Source: Ovoidimarina sp038744785
Lineage (GTDB): Bacteria; Pseudomonadota; Alphaproteobacteria; Rhodobacterales; Rhodobacteraceae
Assembly: GCA_038744785.1 (NCBI GenBank)
Contig: JBCDLX010000015.1
Span: forward strand, 60,554 to 124,553
Reading direction: 5' to 3'
DNA: 64,000 nucleotides
Positions 24,235 through 32,455 of this stretch are shown here, in pieces; the first letter of the stretch is position 1; the number at the start of each line of letters is the position of its first letter. The notes beneath the pieces were generated by a model. That model was not told the DNA's origin, did not search any database, and saw nothing but the letters and a program-made list of their open reading frames with translations. Position numbers and translations under genes: made by a program.

Positions 24235-24830
24235 AGCTTCTTCCCTTCGACGTTCAGGCTCATATGCGTTCCTGTGTCCTTTTGCATATGGGGCAGGTAC
24301 GCCTGTGAGTAGTCGTCGATGTGCGCATGCTCTGTCTTTCGCCAGTCCCACCGGCGGATGTCGTGCATTCCAGCCTCTTCAAGTTTGGCGCTGAGCAGCC
24401 GAAAATCGAACACGCTCTTGTGATAATCGTATGCATCCCTTTGCCCACCGACGAGCAAACCCACGAGCCCCGAAAGCCCGTCCTCAAGCCCGTTCTCGTA
24501 GTACAGCTTCGCGCATTTATCAAAATCGGGAACAGCAACCCGCAGGATGCCGCCCGGCGCAAGGAGCCGCGACCATTCCTGTAGAACGCCGTCGACTTCC
24601 CACCTCCCAAAATGTTCGAGCACGTGGCACGCATAAATCAGGTCCGCGCAACCGTCAGGAAACATGTTAAGGTCGCGCAAGTCTGCGACCACGTCGACAA
24701 TGCCAGATTGCTGAATGTCGACGTTCACAAAGCCCTCAAGCTTCTTCGGCCCACAGCCCAGGTGCAGCTTCAGCGGACGATCCATTGTCGACAGCGCACC
24801 ATCTGCAGGTGCATCTTGTTCGGTGGACAT
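24231..24830 (-). CDS. class I SAM-dependent methyltransferase
   Basis: A 199-residue protein. LKLHLGCGPKKLEGFVNVDI is the SAM-binding motif I seen in glycan-cluster methyltransferases, followed by DLIYACHVLEHFGRWEVDGVLQEWSRLLAPGGILRVAVPDF. There is no membrane segment. The start (ATG 24830) overlaps the previous stop by one base and its own stop overlaps the next start. It probably acts on a surface polysaccharide or its precursor; the target atom is not predictable from sequence. Confidence 0.78.
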   Translation of the reverse strand: MSTEQDAPADGALSTMDRPLKLHLGCGPKKLEGFVNVDIQQSGIVDVVADLRDLNMFPDGCADLIYACHVLEHFGRWEVDGVLQEWSRLLAPGGILRVAVPDFDKCAKLYYENGLEDGLSGLVGLLVGGQRDAYDYHKSVFDFRLLSAKLEEAGMHDIRRWDWRKTEHAHIDDYSQAYLPHMQKDTGTHMSLNVEGKKL

Positions 24831-25750
24831 CACACCCGACCCTCCAGCCAGCTGCCCGGACGCGAAAACCCGGCCCGCTCCGGCAACGGAGTCGCTTCTT
24901 TCTTGACCGAGCCGCTCAGAAGCCGCCCGTTTTCGCGTCGGCGCAGACGGACATCCTCGATCGGGAAACCGGCATCAACCAGCCATCGCCCAAGAACTTC
25001 TTCATTGGGAGCGTACCAGTTCCATCCATATTCCAGCGTGCCGCTGTACCCGCTCAAGCTACCCGGCGCATCAATCGCTTTCGTTTCAAGGATCAGACGT
25101 CCACCCGGTTTCAGGTAGGCAAAGGCGATGCGGCACAAAAGCAGCGGGTCCGTCACGTGGTAGATGACGCCGCTGCAGTAAACGACGTCAAACTTACCCG
25201 CCCAGTCCTGTCGATCGCTGAACAGACTGTCGGTCAAGATCGTGCAATTGGCGCCAACCAGATCGCACAGAAACTCTGCCGAGGCGGCTGACTTCTTGTG
25301 CTCTTCAATTGCAGTAAGCTGGGCGCCCAAGCCCGACAGCAAAAGCAGGTCACCCCCTGACCAGCATCCGACGTTCAGGATGTTCATGCCCGACAGATCT
25401 GTCGGCAAAAGACCGTACTCCATACATTCGCCGATAATCTCGATGTGTCGCGGCCCCATCGCGCCAGAGCGGGATACGCCATGGCCGAAATCATGATTGT
25501 GGCCCCATGCGAAGAAATCCACGAAGGATTCCGAACTGCCTTCGGTCCAATAGGCGTCGGGCGGATGCTCGTCGGGAAATTTCTCTTCGGATCTGCGCAG
25601 CCAGCTTTCGGCTTCGGACTGGGTCGGCGCGGTCCACCGGGCCCATGCGGCCTCAAGCCGAGCCTGAACCAGAGACGCGCTTGCAGATGGCTCTGCGGTT
25701 ATGAATTTATGGTCTGCCTTGTCCCGCTTGGACCGTTCTACAATCGGCAT
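24830..25750 (-). CDS. class I SAM-dependent methyltransferase (CmoB-like fold)
   Basis: A 306-residue protein. The motif NILNVGCWSGGDLLLLSGLGAQLTAIEE is SAM motif I, then FDVVYCSGVIYHVTDPLLLCRIAFAYLKPGGRLILETK. The CSGVIYHV...P stretch resembles the CmoB/DUF1698 family, but the tRNA-binding context is missing and the gene heads a glycan-type operon, so sugar or lipid methylation is more likely. The N-terminal 100 residues are charged and unrecognised. Confidence 0.75.
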   Translation of the reverse strand: MPIVERSKRDKADHKFITAEPSASASLVQARLEAAWARWTAPTQSEAESWLRRSEEKFPDEHPPDAYWTEGSSESFVDFFAWGHNHDFGHGVSRSGAMGPRHIEIIGECMEYGLLPTDLSGMNILNVGCWSGGDLLLLSGLGAQLTAIEEHKKSAASAEFLCDLVGANCTILTDSLFSDRQDWAGKFDVVYCSGVIYHVTDPLLLCRIAFAYLKPGGRLILETKAIDAPGSLSGYSGTLEYGWNWYAPNEEVLGRWLVDAGFPIEDVRLRRRENGRLLSGSVKKEATPLPERAGFSRPGSWLEGRV

Positions 25751-25988
25751 TTGGCCCTCTTTCTCTTATGTTCTATCTGCTGGTTTCTTCGTCCGTGCGA
25801 GGCCAAGAGCCCACTGGATACGTTGCGCAAAGTCTGTGGTCCCCGCGTTCTTACTGTGTCCCGGGGACACAGAAGTGATCGGCCTGGGAAGGTTTCGCAG
25901 ACGCGCCATTATTGCGGTCACCTTCTGGTCATTCAGGGCCATCTACGATCTGCTGCTGCGGTCGTCCATCGGGGATATCGGAAATTCC
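25751..25988. other. intergenic region with a strong hairpin
   Basis: A 238-base gap between two minus-strand genes. It holds a perfect 8-bp stem (CTGTGTCC/GGACACAG, 25854-25872) without a uridine run. No convincing gene. It presumably carries the promoter of the methyltransferase operon. Confidence 0.4.
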
Positions 25989-27077
25989 CTAGCTGGCAAG
26001 AAAGCGCTGAAGCCAGGGCTTCGTTGAAAAGCCTGACCGCGTCGTCTTGGGGGCGTGCTGCCACAGTGCGGCGTCTATTTTGCTTGCAGCCTTCCTGTGA
26101 CCCGGCTTGGCAAACCCCAGGTCGGCGACCCGTGCCAGCCCCGACAACAGCGCCGCTGCATATCTTGACTGGCTCGCGGAAGGTGCCGAGGATTGAAGCA
26201 ATCGCGTCAACGCTTGCGCCCTCTCAAGCATCGTGTCGGCCTCTTTCTCCAGGTTGCGCCGCCACCGCATCGCCACTTCGCGCCGCACAGTGTCACCAAG
26301 GGAGTGCTGAACCCGGGCCGGCACGCGGGCATGATCGACCATGTGGCAATAGCCATCATAAAGATCCACCACCGGGGTCAACGCGGTCGCAGCGTTCGTG
26401 AAAGGCTTGGGGTCATCCACGCGGCGCGGCCAGAAATCCGAGCACAGCCTTGCCACGTCCTCTTCGGTCCGGACATGCATCTTCCGGCGATACGAGCGTG
26501 TGTCACATGGCAAAATCTGCCCATGCAACGCGATCTCGGCCAGATAGATCTGGTCGGACGACATTTTCGACCGAATGGGATAGACGTTGTCCAGAACACT
26601 GCGGCGGATAAGCCCGTAAATCATGTGGCCGCTTTGAAATTTCTTGATCAGGTTCGCAACCCGGTCAAGCGGATCGACTTGGTCCAGTGTCGGGTATTGA
26701 TCAGGCTCCGGTTCGACATGCGTGGCATACACCAGTGCAGCATCGGGGCTTTCGTCCAGCATCCCGACAAGGTCCGTCAACTCGTTCTCAGCGGATACAT
26801 CGTTGGCGCTTAGCAGCCGAACGTAGTCAGCCGTGGCCCGTTGCAAGCACCTGTTGAAGTTCATGATCGGACCTACGTTCACGACATTCGAAAACACGCT
26901 CATGCGCGGGTCGCCCGACGCACGGTCTTTGCAAATCTCGAGCGAGCGGTCGGTCGAGGCGTTGTCGACGACGATCAGTTCAAAGTCGCTGAAGGCCTGT
27001 CCCAGAACAGAGTCCAGAACCTCTTCCAGCATTACTTCTTCGTTGTAGACGCTCATCACGATGGAGACACGGTGCAT
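25989..27077 (-). CDS. family 2 glycosyltransferase
   Basis: A 362-residue protein. The N-terminal GT-A domain reads MHRVSIVMSVYNEEVMLEEVLDSVL, then FELIVVDNASTDRSLEI and MNFNRCLQRATADYVRLLSANDV, the last being the DXD-region equivalent with Asn-Asp. The C-terminal 120 residues are helical and unassigned. ATG 27077 has GGAG at 9 bases and matches the family N-terminus; an open frame extends to 27128. Confidence 0.82.
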   Translation of the reverse strand: MHRVSIVMSVYNEEVMLEEVLDSVLGQAFSDFELIVVDNASTDRSLEICKDRASGDPRMSVFSNVVNVGPIMNFNRCLQRATADYVRLLSANDVSAENELTDLVGMLDESPDAALVYATHVEPEPDQYPTLDQVDPLDRVANLIKKFQSGHMIYGLIRRSVLDNVYPIRSKMSSDQIYLAEIALHGQILPCDTRSYRRKMHVRTEEDVARLCSDFWPRRVDDPKPFTNAATALTPVVDLYDGYCHMVDHARVPARVQHSLGDTVRREVAMRWRRNLEKEADTMLERAQALTRLLQSSAPSASQSRYAAALLSGLARVADLGFAKPGHRKAASKIDAALWQHAPKTTRSGFSTKPWLQRFLAS

Positions 27078-27334
27078 AAGATATCTCCAAATGGTGTTTC
27101 GTGGTGGACGTGCCAGGCGGTGCGCCACATGCCTACACCGACCACGAAATCTCTGGCTTCCGCCTATAGCAGCTTGCCAGATTTGTATGCAAGGTGCTCA
27201 AGCGGTTGCCGGGCGGCACCGTTGGATTGCACAGTTGCGTTCAAATGGACCCCCGAGTAATACGATTCAGCGCCACCGAGATGGCCAAACCGGGGCGCGA
27301 ATGACGTTGCCTGCCAAGGAACGTGGTTCATGCG

Positions 27335-28174
27335 ATGAGACGCCTCTTACCTTCGATAAAGCGCCGGACCTTGCGCCTTTGGCTTTCCCTGCACGAACGC
27401 CTGCTGGACCTGCCAACTGCTGACACCGGGGCCGCACGTGGATTGGCTTTATCAAGGCTTGGCTCTGACTATGGCGGATGGACGGTACATGACGCACCAA
27501 GCCTGAACGACGGGTTGGTGATGAGCGCGGGCCTGGGCGAAGACGGTTCGTTTGATACCGAACTTGCCCGGCGCTTCGGCGCAAAGGTAGTGATCGTGGA
27601 TCCCACGCCGCGGGCGATTGACCACTTCGCAGCGATTGCGGCGCGCGTCGGCCAGCCGGCCCAGTCCGGGTGGTCGGATGGTGGCCAGCAGCCCCCCGAA
27701 GCCTACGACATGACGGGTCTTGTTCCGGGTCAGCTGGCACTGCAGCCGGTCGCCCTGTGGGACAAAGCTTGCGAACTTCGGTTCTTTGCCCCGAAGAATC
27801 CGGATCACGTGTCTCATTCAGTGGTCGATTTACAGAACGATTACGCGATGACCGGCGCGCATTTGTCTGTTGAAGCGCTGACACCAGCCGAGGTTCTGGC
27901 GGCCTGCGGCGAGAGCCCCGACCGGCTTGCTTTGCTCAAGATCGATATCGAAGGCGCCGAGGTCGAGGTTTTGTGCCACCTGGCCAAAACCGATCTTCGG
28001 CCCGCTCAGATTGCCGTCGAGTATGACGAACTGATCGCCCCGACAGTCACGGGGCTGCGCCGCGTCAGCCGCGCGCACAAGGCGCTTTCCGGTGCCGGGT
28101 ACACCTGCGTGCACTGCGAAGACACGAACTTTCTTTACATCCACAGAAGCGCGATGCCATCGCGGGCCGCGTAA
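27335..28174 (+). CDS. FkbM-family methyltransferase
   Basis: A 279-residue protein. The order VIVDPTPRAIDHF, LQPVALWDKACELRFF, LLKIDIEGAEVEVLCHL and AVEYDE is the FkbM pattern, in which LKIDIEGAE holds conserved acidic residues. Such enzymes O-methylate sugars in glycan and polyketide pathways. GTG 27323 lies 2 bases after AAGGA, while ATG 27335 is 14 bases away, so the true start is uncertain. The stop overlaps the next gene's start (TAATG). Confidence 0.8.
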   Translation: MRRLLPSIKRRTLRLWLSLHERLLDLPTADTGAARGLALSRLGSDYGGWTVHDAPSLNDGLVMSAGLGEDGSFDTELARRFGAKVVIVDPTPRAIDHFAAIAARVGQPAQSGWSDGGQQPPEAYDMTGLVPGQLALQPVALWDKACELRFFAPKNPDHVSHSVVDLQNDYAMTGAHLSVEALTPAEVLAACGESPDRLALLKIDIEGAEVEVLCHLAKTDLRPAQIAVEYDELIAPTVTGLRRVSRAHKALSGAGYTCVHCEDTNFLYIHRSAMPSRAA

Positions 28175-29448
28175 TGCCCACCCTTGAGCACATTCCGCAC
28201 GTCACGCACCTCAGTCAAAGTGCCGGTTCCGGCGGCGCCGCGATTGCCGCGATGCGGCTTTTGAGAGCGAGTGTCGCTGCGGGTCAATCTGCCGACATGA
28301 TCGTGGCCGGGCACAGGAAGGAAACACTGAATGAGGGCGGGGTACGGGTCACGACCCTTCCCTTTAAGCGCAGCCTTCGTCGAACGATCGGCCGGAAGCG
28401 AAACCGGGCGTTGCTTCGCGCGGACACGCGGGATGAAATCTTGTCGCTCGGTCTGATCCGAAGCGGGCGACTTGCAGCGATAAATGCGCTTTCGGACCGG
28501 ATCCTGAACCTGCATTGGATCAACTTCGATACAATCTCGATCCGAGAGATCGGAAGGATACGCCATCCGTTGGTGTGGACGTTGCACGATATGTGGGCGT
28601 TTTCTGGCGCGGTGCATTACAGTGAAGACCCCGATTGGCGCACCGGATACAGCACACGCCCGCGTGACGATCTCGACCGGCGGGTTTGGCGCGAAAAACA
28701 GCGCGCGTGGTGCACCCCGATGCAGATCGTCACACCGAGCCGCTGGCTGGCAGACTGCGTGCGGCAAAGTGCTCTCATGTCCGAATGGCCGGTGGAAGTT
28801 ATTCCCAATGCCATCGACCTTTCAATTTGGGCACCCATGCCGCAAGTGAACGCGCGCGCAGCCCTTGGTGTGCCGCCGGACGCTCAGGTGATTGCGTTTG
28901 GAGCCATGGGGGGCGACAGCGACCCGCGGAAGGGGTTCACGTACCTTCAGGACGCGCTGAACAGGCTGCGCAGCGCGGGGCGCGAGGTGACGCTGCTGAT
29001 CTTTGGGTCGGATCGCGGATCAAGCGACCTGCCGTTTACAGCGCGCTATATGGGCGTCCTGGACGACCCTGACGATCTGCGCCGTGTTTATGCCGCGGCG
29101 GACGTCTTTGCCCTGCCATCCCGCCAGGACAATCTGCCCAATGTCGGTGTCGAGGCGCTTGCATGCGGAACGCCGATTGTCGGGTTCGACATAGGCGGCC
29201 TGCCGGACCTGGTACCCTCGCGCGACGTGGGAGCGCTTGCAAAGCCGTTCGACGCGGGCGACCTTGCCGCCGCTCTGGCTGTGGTACTGGACCGCCAGCG
29301 TGGCGCGGGTGCCGGATCCGGCCCATCGGCGATGGCCCAGGCGGCGCGCGCCCATGCTGCTGAAAGCTATGCCGCCCCGATTGTCGCCGCAAACTATGCG
29401 AATCTCTATGAACGGGTGTTCGAAGGGACCCACCGTGACGCGTACTGA
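28174..29448 (+). CDS. GT4-type (GT-B fold) glycosyltransferase
   Basis: A 424-residue transferase. THLSQSAGSGGAAIAAMRLLRA at the N-terminus is the acceptor-side loop, WTLHDMWAFSGAVHY and IVTPSRWLAD follow (WcaC-like), and the donor site is VFALPSRQDNLPNVGVEALACGTPIVGFDIGGLPD with the GT4 E-x7-E pattern. It is coupled to the FkbM gene by TAATG. The role in capsule or O-polysaccharide assembly is inferred from context. Confidence 0.84.
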   Translation: MPTLEHIPHVTHLSQSAGSGGAAIAAMRLLRASVAAGQSADMIVAGHRKETLNEGGVRVTTLPFKRSLRRTIGRKRNRALLRADTRDEILSLGLIRSGRLAAINALSDRILNLHWINFDTISIREIGRIRHPLVWTLHDMWAFSGAVHYSEDPDWRTGYSTRPRDDLDRRVWREKQRAWCTPMQIVTPSRWLADCVRQSALMSEWPVEVIPNAIDLSIWAPMPQVNARAALGVPPDAQVIAFGAMGGDSDPRKGFTYLQDALNRLRSAGREVTLLIFGSDRGSSDLPFTARYMGVLDDPDDLRRVYAAADVFALPSRQDNLPNVGVEALACGTPIVGFDIGGLPDLVPSRDVGALAKPFDAGDLAAALAVVLDRQRGAGAGSGPSAMAQAARAHAAESYAAPIVAANYANLYERVFEGTHRDAY

Positions 29449-29465
29449 TCCCGGCGGAGATCGCG

Positions 29466-30380
29466 CTAAAGCAGACCGCGTTCCAACGCCATCCTGACCC
29501 GGTATTTCAGGCGCCGCTTGAACGGCTTTCTTTGCTGGCTAAGCAGATGCGTCTTGATGTGCCTCAGCGCGTTGCGATCTTCCGCGACCCGCGACGGAAA
29601 CGCAATCTCCGTAATTGCAGAAATCGCCTGCTCTGGCACAGACATCCCGTCCTTGAAGTTTGTCCCCGACCCATCCATCCCGATGTTGTTCACAAGGCTT
29701 GCCCTTGGGTTTAGGCAGAGGCCGTTGTTTTCAAGAATGGTTGCGGCCCAAAAAATTGCCCAGGTTCTGATTTCGCCGTTCGCATTACGCTGGATCTGGT
29801 TCCAGAAATCCGGCCATGCGCCGTCTAGGGTGAAACGGTCCACCATACGGAACGTCCATGTGTCAAGAATGTGCGCGGGGTCCAGCCGAAAGTGCTTCCA
29901 GCGATCGGCCCATGTTCCCCACCCCCAGCAATTCATCCCGCGCCACAGGAAACTATCGCTCCCGATGTCCTGCGCGATCGGATAATTCCAGCCAGAGACA
30001 TGCCAGACTTTCGGAACCTCCCGATAGTGGTCCAGTGCCCGATTCAGATAGGTAAGGAAGGCCGGGCTTACGACAATGTCGTCCTCAAGCACGATGGCGC
30101 GCCCCCGATCTTCCACGATCTCGGACACGCCCTCTGTGATACTGGTTCGCAGACCGGCATTCTCTATGCGTTCGCGGATATCGATCGAGCGGAAACCGTC
30201 GGCGGCTCGGGCCACATCAAGTACGGCCTGCACCTGCGCGACATCTTTGGCGCCCCGTGGTCCGTCGCAAAAGATCGTGATGTCGGACTGTTCAGCCAAG
30301 GGATCTGCCCGCAGGGCAGCCAGAACCTGAGACAAGTGCCCAGGTCGGTTAAACGCAAAAAGCACGATCGGCGCTGGCAT
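29466..30380 (-). CDS. GT-A fold glycosyltransferase
   Basis: A 304-residue protein. VLFAFNRPGHLSQVLAAL is the nucleotide-binding start and AIVLEDDIVVSPAFLTYLNRAL carries the metal-binding EDD motif. GWGTWADRW and NPRASLVNNIGMDGSGT are typical of the sugar-nucleotide transferases of the FT1-like bacterial group. It is convergent with the GT4 gene, 17 bases apart. Substrate unknown. Confidence 0.8.
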   Translation of the reverse strand: MPAPIVLFAFNRPGHLSQVLAALRADPLAEQSDITIFCDGPRGAKDVAQVQAVLDVARAADGFRSIDIRERIENAGLRTSITEGVSEIVEDRGRAIVLEDDIVVSPAFLTYLNRALDHYREVPKVWHVSGWNYPIAQDIGSDSFLWRGMNCWGWGTWADRWKHFRLDPAHILDTWTFRMVDRFTLDGAWPDFWNQIQRNANGEIRTWAIFWAATILENNGLCLNPRASLVNNIGMDGSGTNFKDGMSVPEQAISAITEIAFPSRVAEDRNALRHIKTHLLSQQRKPFKRRLKYRVRMALERGLL

Positions 30381-30490
30381 GGCTGCGCCCTATCAGAATG
30401 GCCTGCCCGCCGCCAGACCGGGCCGCCAGTACGGTGCGGCTTGCGCAAAGCTTTGGTCTTGCATGGATGGTGGTGCATGCTGCAGACGCG

Positions 30491-30532
30491 GAAAGAAGAA
30501 AGGGCGACGCCAGGCATCCTGTGGCACCGCCC
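30491..30532 (-). terminator. terminator downstream of the HU gene
   Basis: On the minus strand, arms GGGCGGTGCCA and TGGCGTCGCCC (11 bp with two G-U pairs) are followed by TTTCTTCTTTC. It lies about 19 bases after the HU stop. Confidence 0.68.
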
Positions 30533-30551
30533 CCAATAACTGTACGTTGAC

Positions 30552-30839
30552 CTAGCCGTTCACGCTGTCCTTCAACGCCTTGGCGATGGTCATCTTGACG
30601 ACCTTGTCGGCATCCTTGTGGATCTGCTCACCGGTGGCCGGGTTGCGAACCATACGTGCGGGACGCTCGCGGCAATAAATCTTGCCAACGCCCGGAAGGG
30701 TCACGGCACCACCGCCGGCGACCTCTTTGGTGATAATGCCTGTGATGGCGTCAAGCGCGGCACCGGCCGACTTCTTGTCGGTGTCCATTTCTTCCGCGAG
30801 CGCGGCCACGAGCTGCGTCTTGGTCATCGGTTTCGCCAT
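30552..30839 (-). CDS. HU-family DNA-binding protein
   Basis: A 95-residue nucleoid protein. MTKTQLVAALAEEMDTDKKSAGAALDAI forms the dimer core, VTLPGVGKI the turn, and the beta-arm reads ERPARMVRNPATGEQIHKDADKVVKMTIAKAL, in which RNPATGE is the HU/IHF arm signature. ATG 30839 (MAKPMTKTQ) has AGGAGAC upstream. The arm is more HU-like than IHF-like. An AT-rich 130-base region upstream should hold its promoter, and a clear terminator follows. Confidence 0.93.
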   Translation of the reverse strand: MAKPMTKTQLVAALAEEMDTDKKSAGAALDAITGIITKEVAGGGAVTLPGVGKIYCRERPARMVRNPATGEQIHKDADKVVKMTIAKALKDSVNG

Positions 30840-30973
30840 TATATGTCTCCTCATATCACCCCTTCTGCTTGGGGCGTCCTCCGTCAATTAAACGTCATAT
30901 TGATAGCACACACAATCTCTTGTGGTAAGAAAATAAGGGCTATCGGTGCGATTTTAACACTTTTTACGTGCAT

Positions 30974-32455
30974 TTAAAGAAATGCTGTCTCTTCAAAGCT
31001 GCGAAGTTTGCGCGAATGGATGCGTTCAAGCGGCATGTCGCGGATCACTTCCATGGCGCGAATCCCGATTTCCAGGTGCCGCGAGACCTGCGTCCTGTAG
31101 AAATCAGACGCCATTCCGGGCAGCTTCAGCTCGCCATGAAGCGGTTTGTCGGACACGCACAGAAGCGTCCCGTAGGGCACACGAAACCGGAACCCGTTTG
31201 CAGCGATGGTGGCGCTTTCCATGTCAAGCGCGATGGCGCGGGACTGGCTTAGGCGCTGAACCGGTCCCGATTGGTCCCGCAGTTCCCAATTGCGGTTGTC
31301 GATCGTGGCGACAGTGCCGGTACGCATGATCCGCTTCAACTCGTAACCGTCGTATTCGGTCACCTCGGCAACGGCGCGCTCCAGCGCCACCTGGATCTCG
31401 GCAAGCGGCGGTATTGGAACCCAGACCGGAAGGTCGTCGTCCAGGACGTGGTCTTCCCGAAGGTACCCATGCGCAAGGACGAAATCGCCCAGTTGCTGTG
31501 AGTTGCGAAGCCCCGCGCAGTGTCCGACCATCAGCCACGCGTGGGGTCTTAGGACCGCGATATGGTCTGTCGCGGTCTTCGCGTTCGACGGACCGACACC
31601 GATGTTCACCAGCGTGATGCCCTGCCCGTCCGCACGCTTCAGGTGATAGGTCGGCATCTGCGGCAACTTCTCGGGCACCTCCATCGGGGCACGAAGATCC
31701 GTCAACTCGACATTCCCCGGGCCCACGAAGCCAGTGTAGCCACTGCCGGGATCCGACAGCGCCTTGCGTGCGAAGGTTTCAAACTCTTCGATGTAGAATT
31801 GGTAGTTCGTGAACAGAACGTGGTTCTGAAAATGTGCCGCATTGGTTGCGGTATAGTGCGACAGCCGGGCAAGCGAATAGTCGATCCGCTGTGCCGTAAA
31901 CGGCGCAAGGGATCCGGCCCCGTCCTCGAACGCGAAATCGTAGCCATTGACGATGTCATCGTTGGTCGTCGCCAGATCCGGAACATCAAAGACATCTCGC
32001 AACGTGAACGCAGTCGCGCCGTCTTGAGGCACGGTGACGCTTGCGTCGTTGGCAACAGCAAAGTGCACCGGCATCGGTGTTGTGGATGGCCCGATATGCA
32101 CCGGAACACCGTGATTTTCGATCAGAAGCCCAATTTGCTGTGTCAGGTAGTTCTCAAACAAGTCAGGCCGGGTGATCGTCGCAGCATAGATCCCGGGCTC
32201 GGCCACATGTCCGAATGACAGACGACTGTCGATCGCTGCAAAACTTGTCGTGGAAAAGCGAACCTCGGGATAAAATGCCCGGTATCGCGCCGCTGGAGCC
32301 CCCTCGCGCAAGGCCCGAGCGAACTGACTGCACAGAAACTCTGCCGCTTCTGTATAGAGCGTGCAAAGTCGCGCCACAGCCTCAGCTGGGTTGGTGAACG
32401 CCTCGTGCGCGGGCGCGTCTGGCGTCACAAGCGGCAAGTTACGATGCGAATTCAT
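30974..32455 (-). CDS. amn: AMP nucleosidase
   Basis: A 493-residue enzyme that splits AMP into adenine and ribose 5-phosphate. The C-terminal two-thirds is a purine nucleoside phosphorylase-type fold: ITLVNIGVGPSNAKTATDHIAVLRPHAWLMVGHCAGLRNSQQLGDFVLAHGY, and later IALDMESATIAANGFRFRVPYGTLLCVSDKP with the catalytic Asp/Glu. Length is close to E. coli Amn (484). ATG 32455 overlaps the adenine deaminase stop (ATGA), which makes a short purine-salvage operon: released adenine is the substrate of the neighbour. Confidence 0.93.
   Translation of the reverse strand: MNSHRNLPLVTPDAPAHEAFTNPAEAVARLCTLYTEAAEFLCSQFARALREGAPAARYRAFYPEVRFSTTSFAAIDSRLSFGHVAEPGIYAATITRPDLFENYLTQQIGLLIENHGVPVHIGPSTTPMPVHFAVANDASVTVPQDGATAFTLRDVFDVPDLATTNDDIVNGYDFAFEDGAGSLAPFTAQRIDYSLARLSHYTATNAAHFQNHVLFTNYQFYIEEFETFARKALSDPGSGYTGFVGPGNVELTDLRAPMEVPEKLPQMPTYHLKRADGQGITLVNIGVGPSNAKTATDHIAVLRPHAWLMVGHCAGLRNSQQLGDFVLAHGYLREDHVLDDDLPVWVPIPPLAEIQVALERAVAEVTEYDGYELKRIMRTGTVATIDNRNWELRDQSGPVQRLSQSRAIALDMESATIAANGFRFRVPYGTLLCVSDKPLHGELKLPGMASDFYRTQVSRHLEIGIRAMEVIRDMPLERIHSRKLRSFEETAFL

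Noticed and set aside
25701..26027. A 108-codon plus-strand ORF in the methyltransferase/GT gap
   Set aside because: It starts inside the opposite-strand methyltransferase and ends inside the glycosyltransferase gene; no ribosome site and no family.
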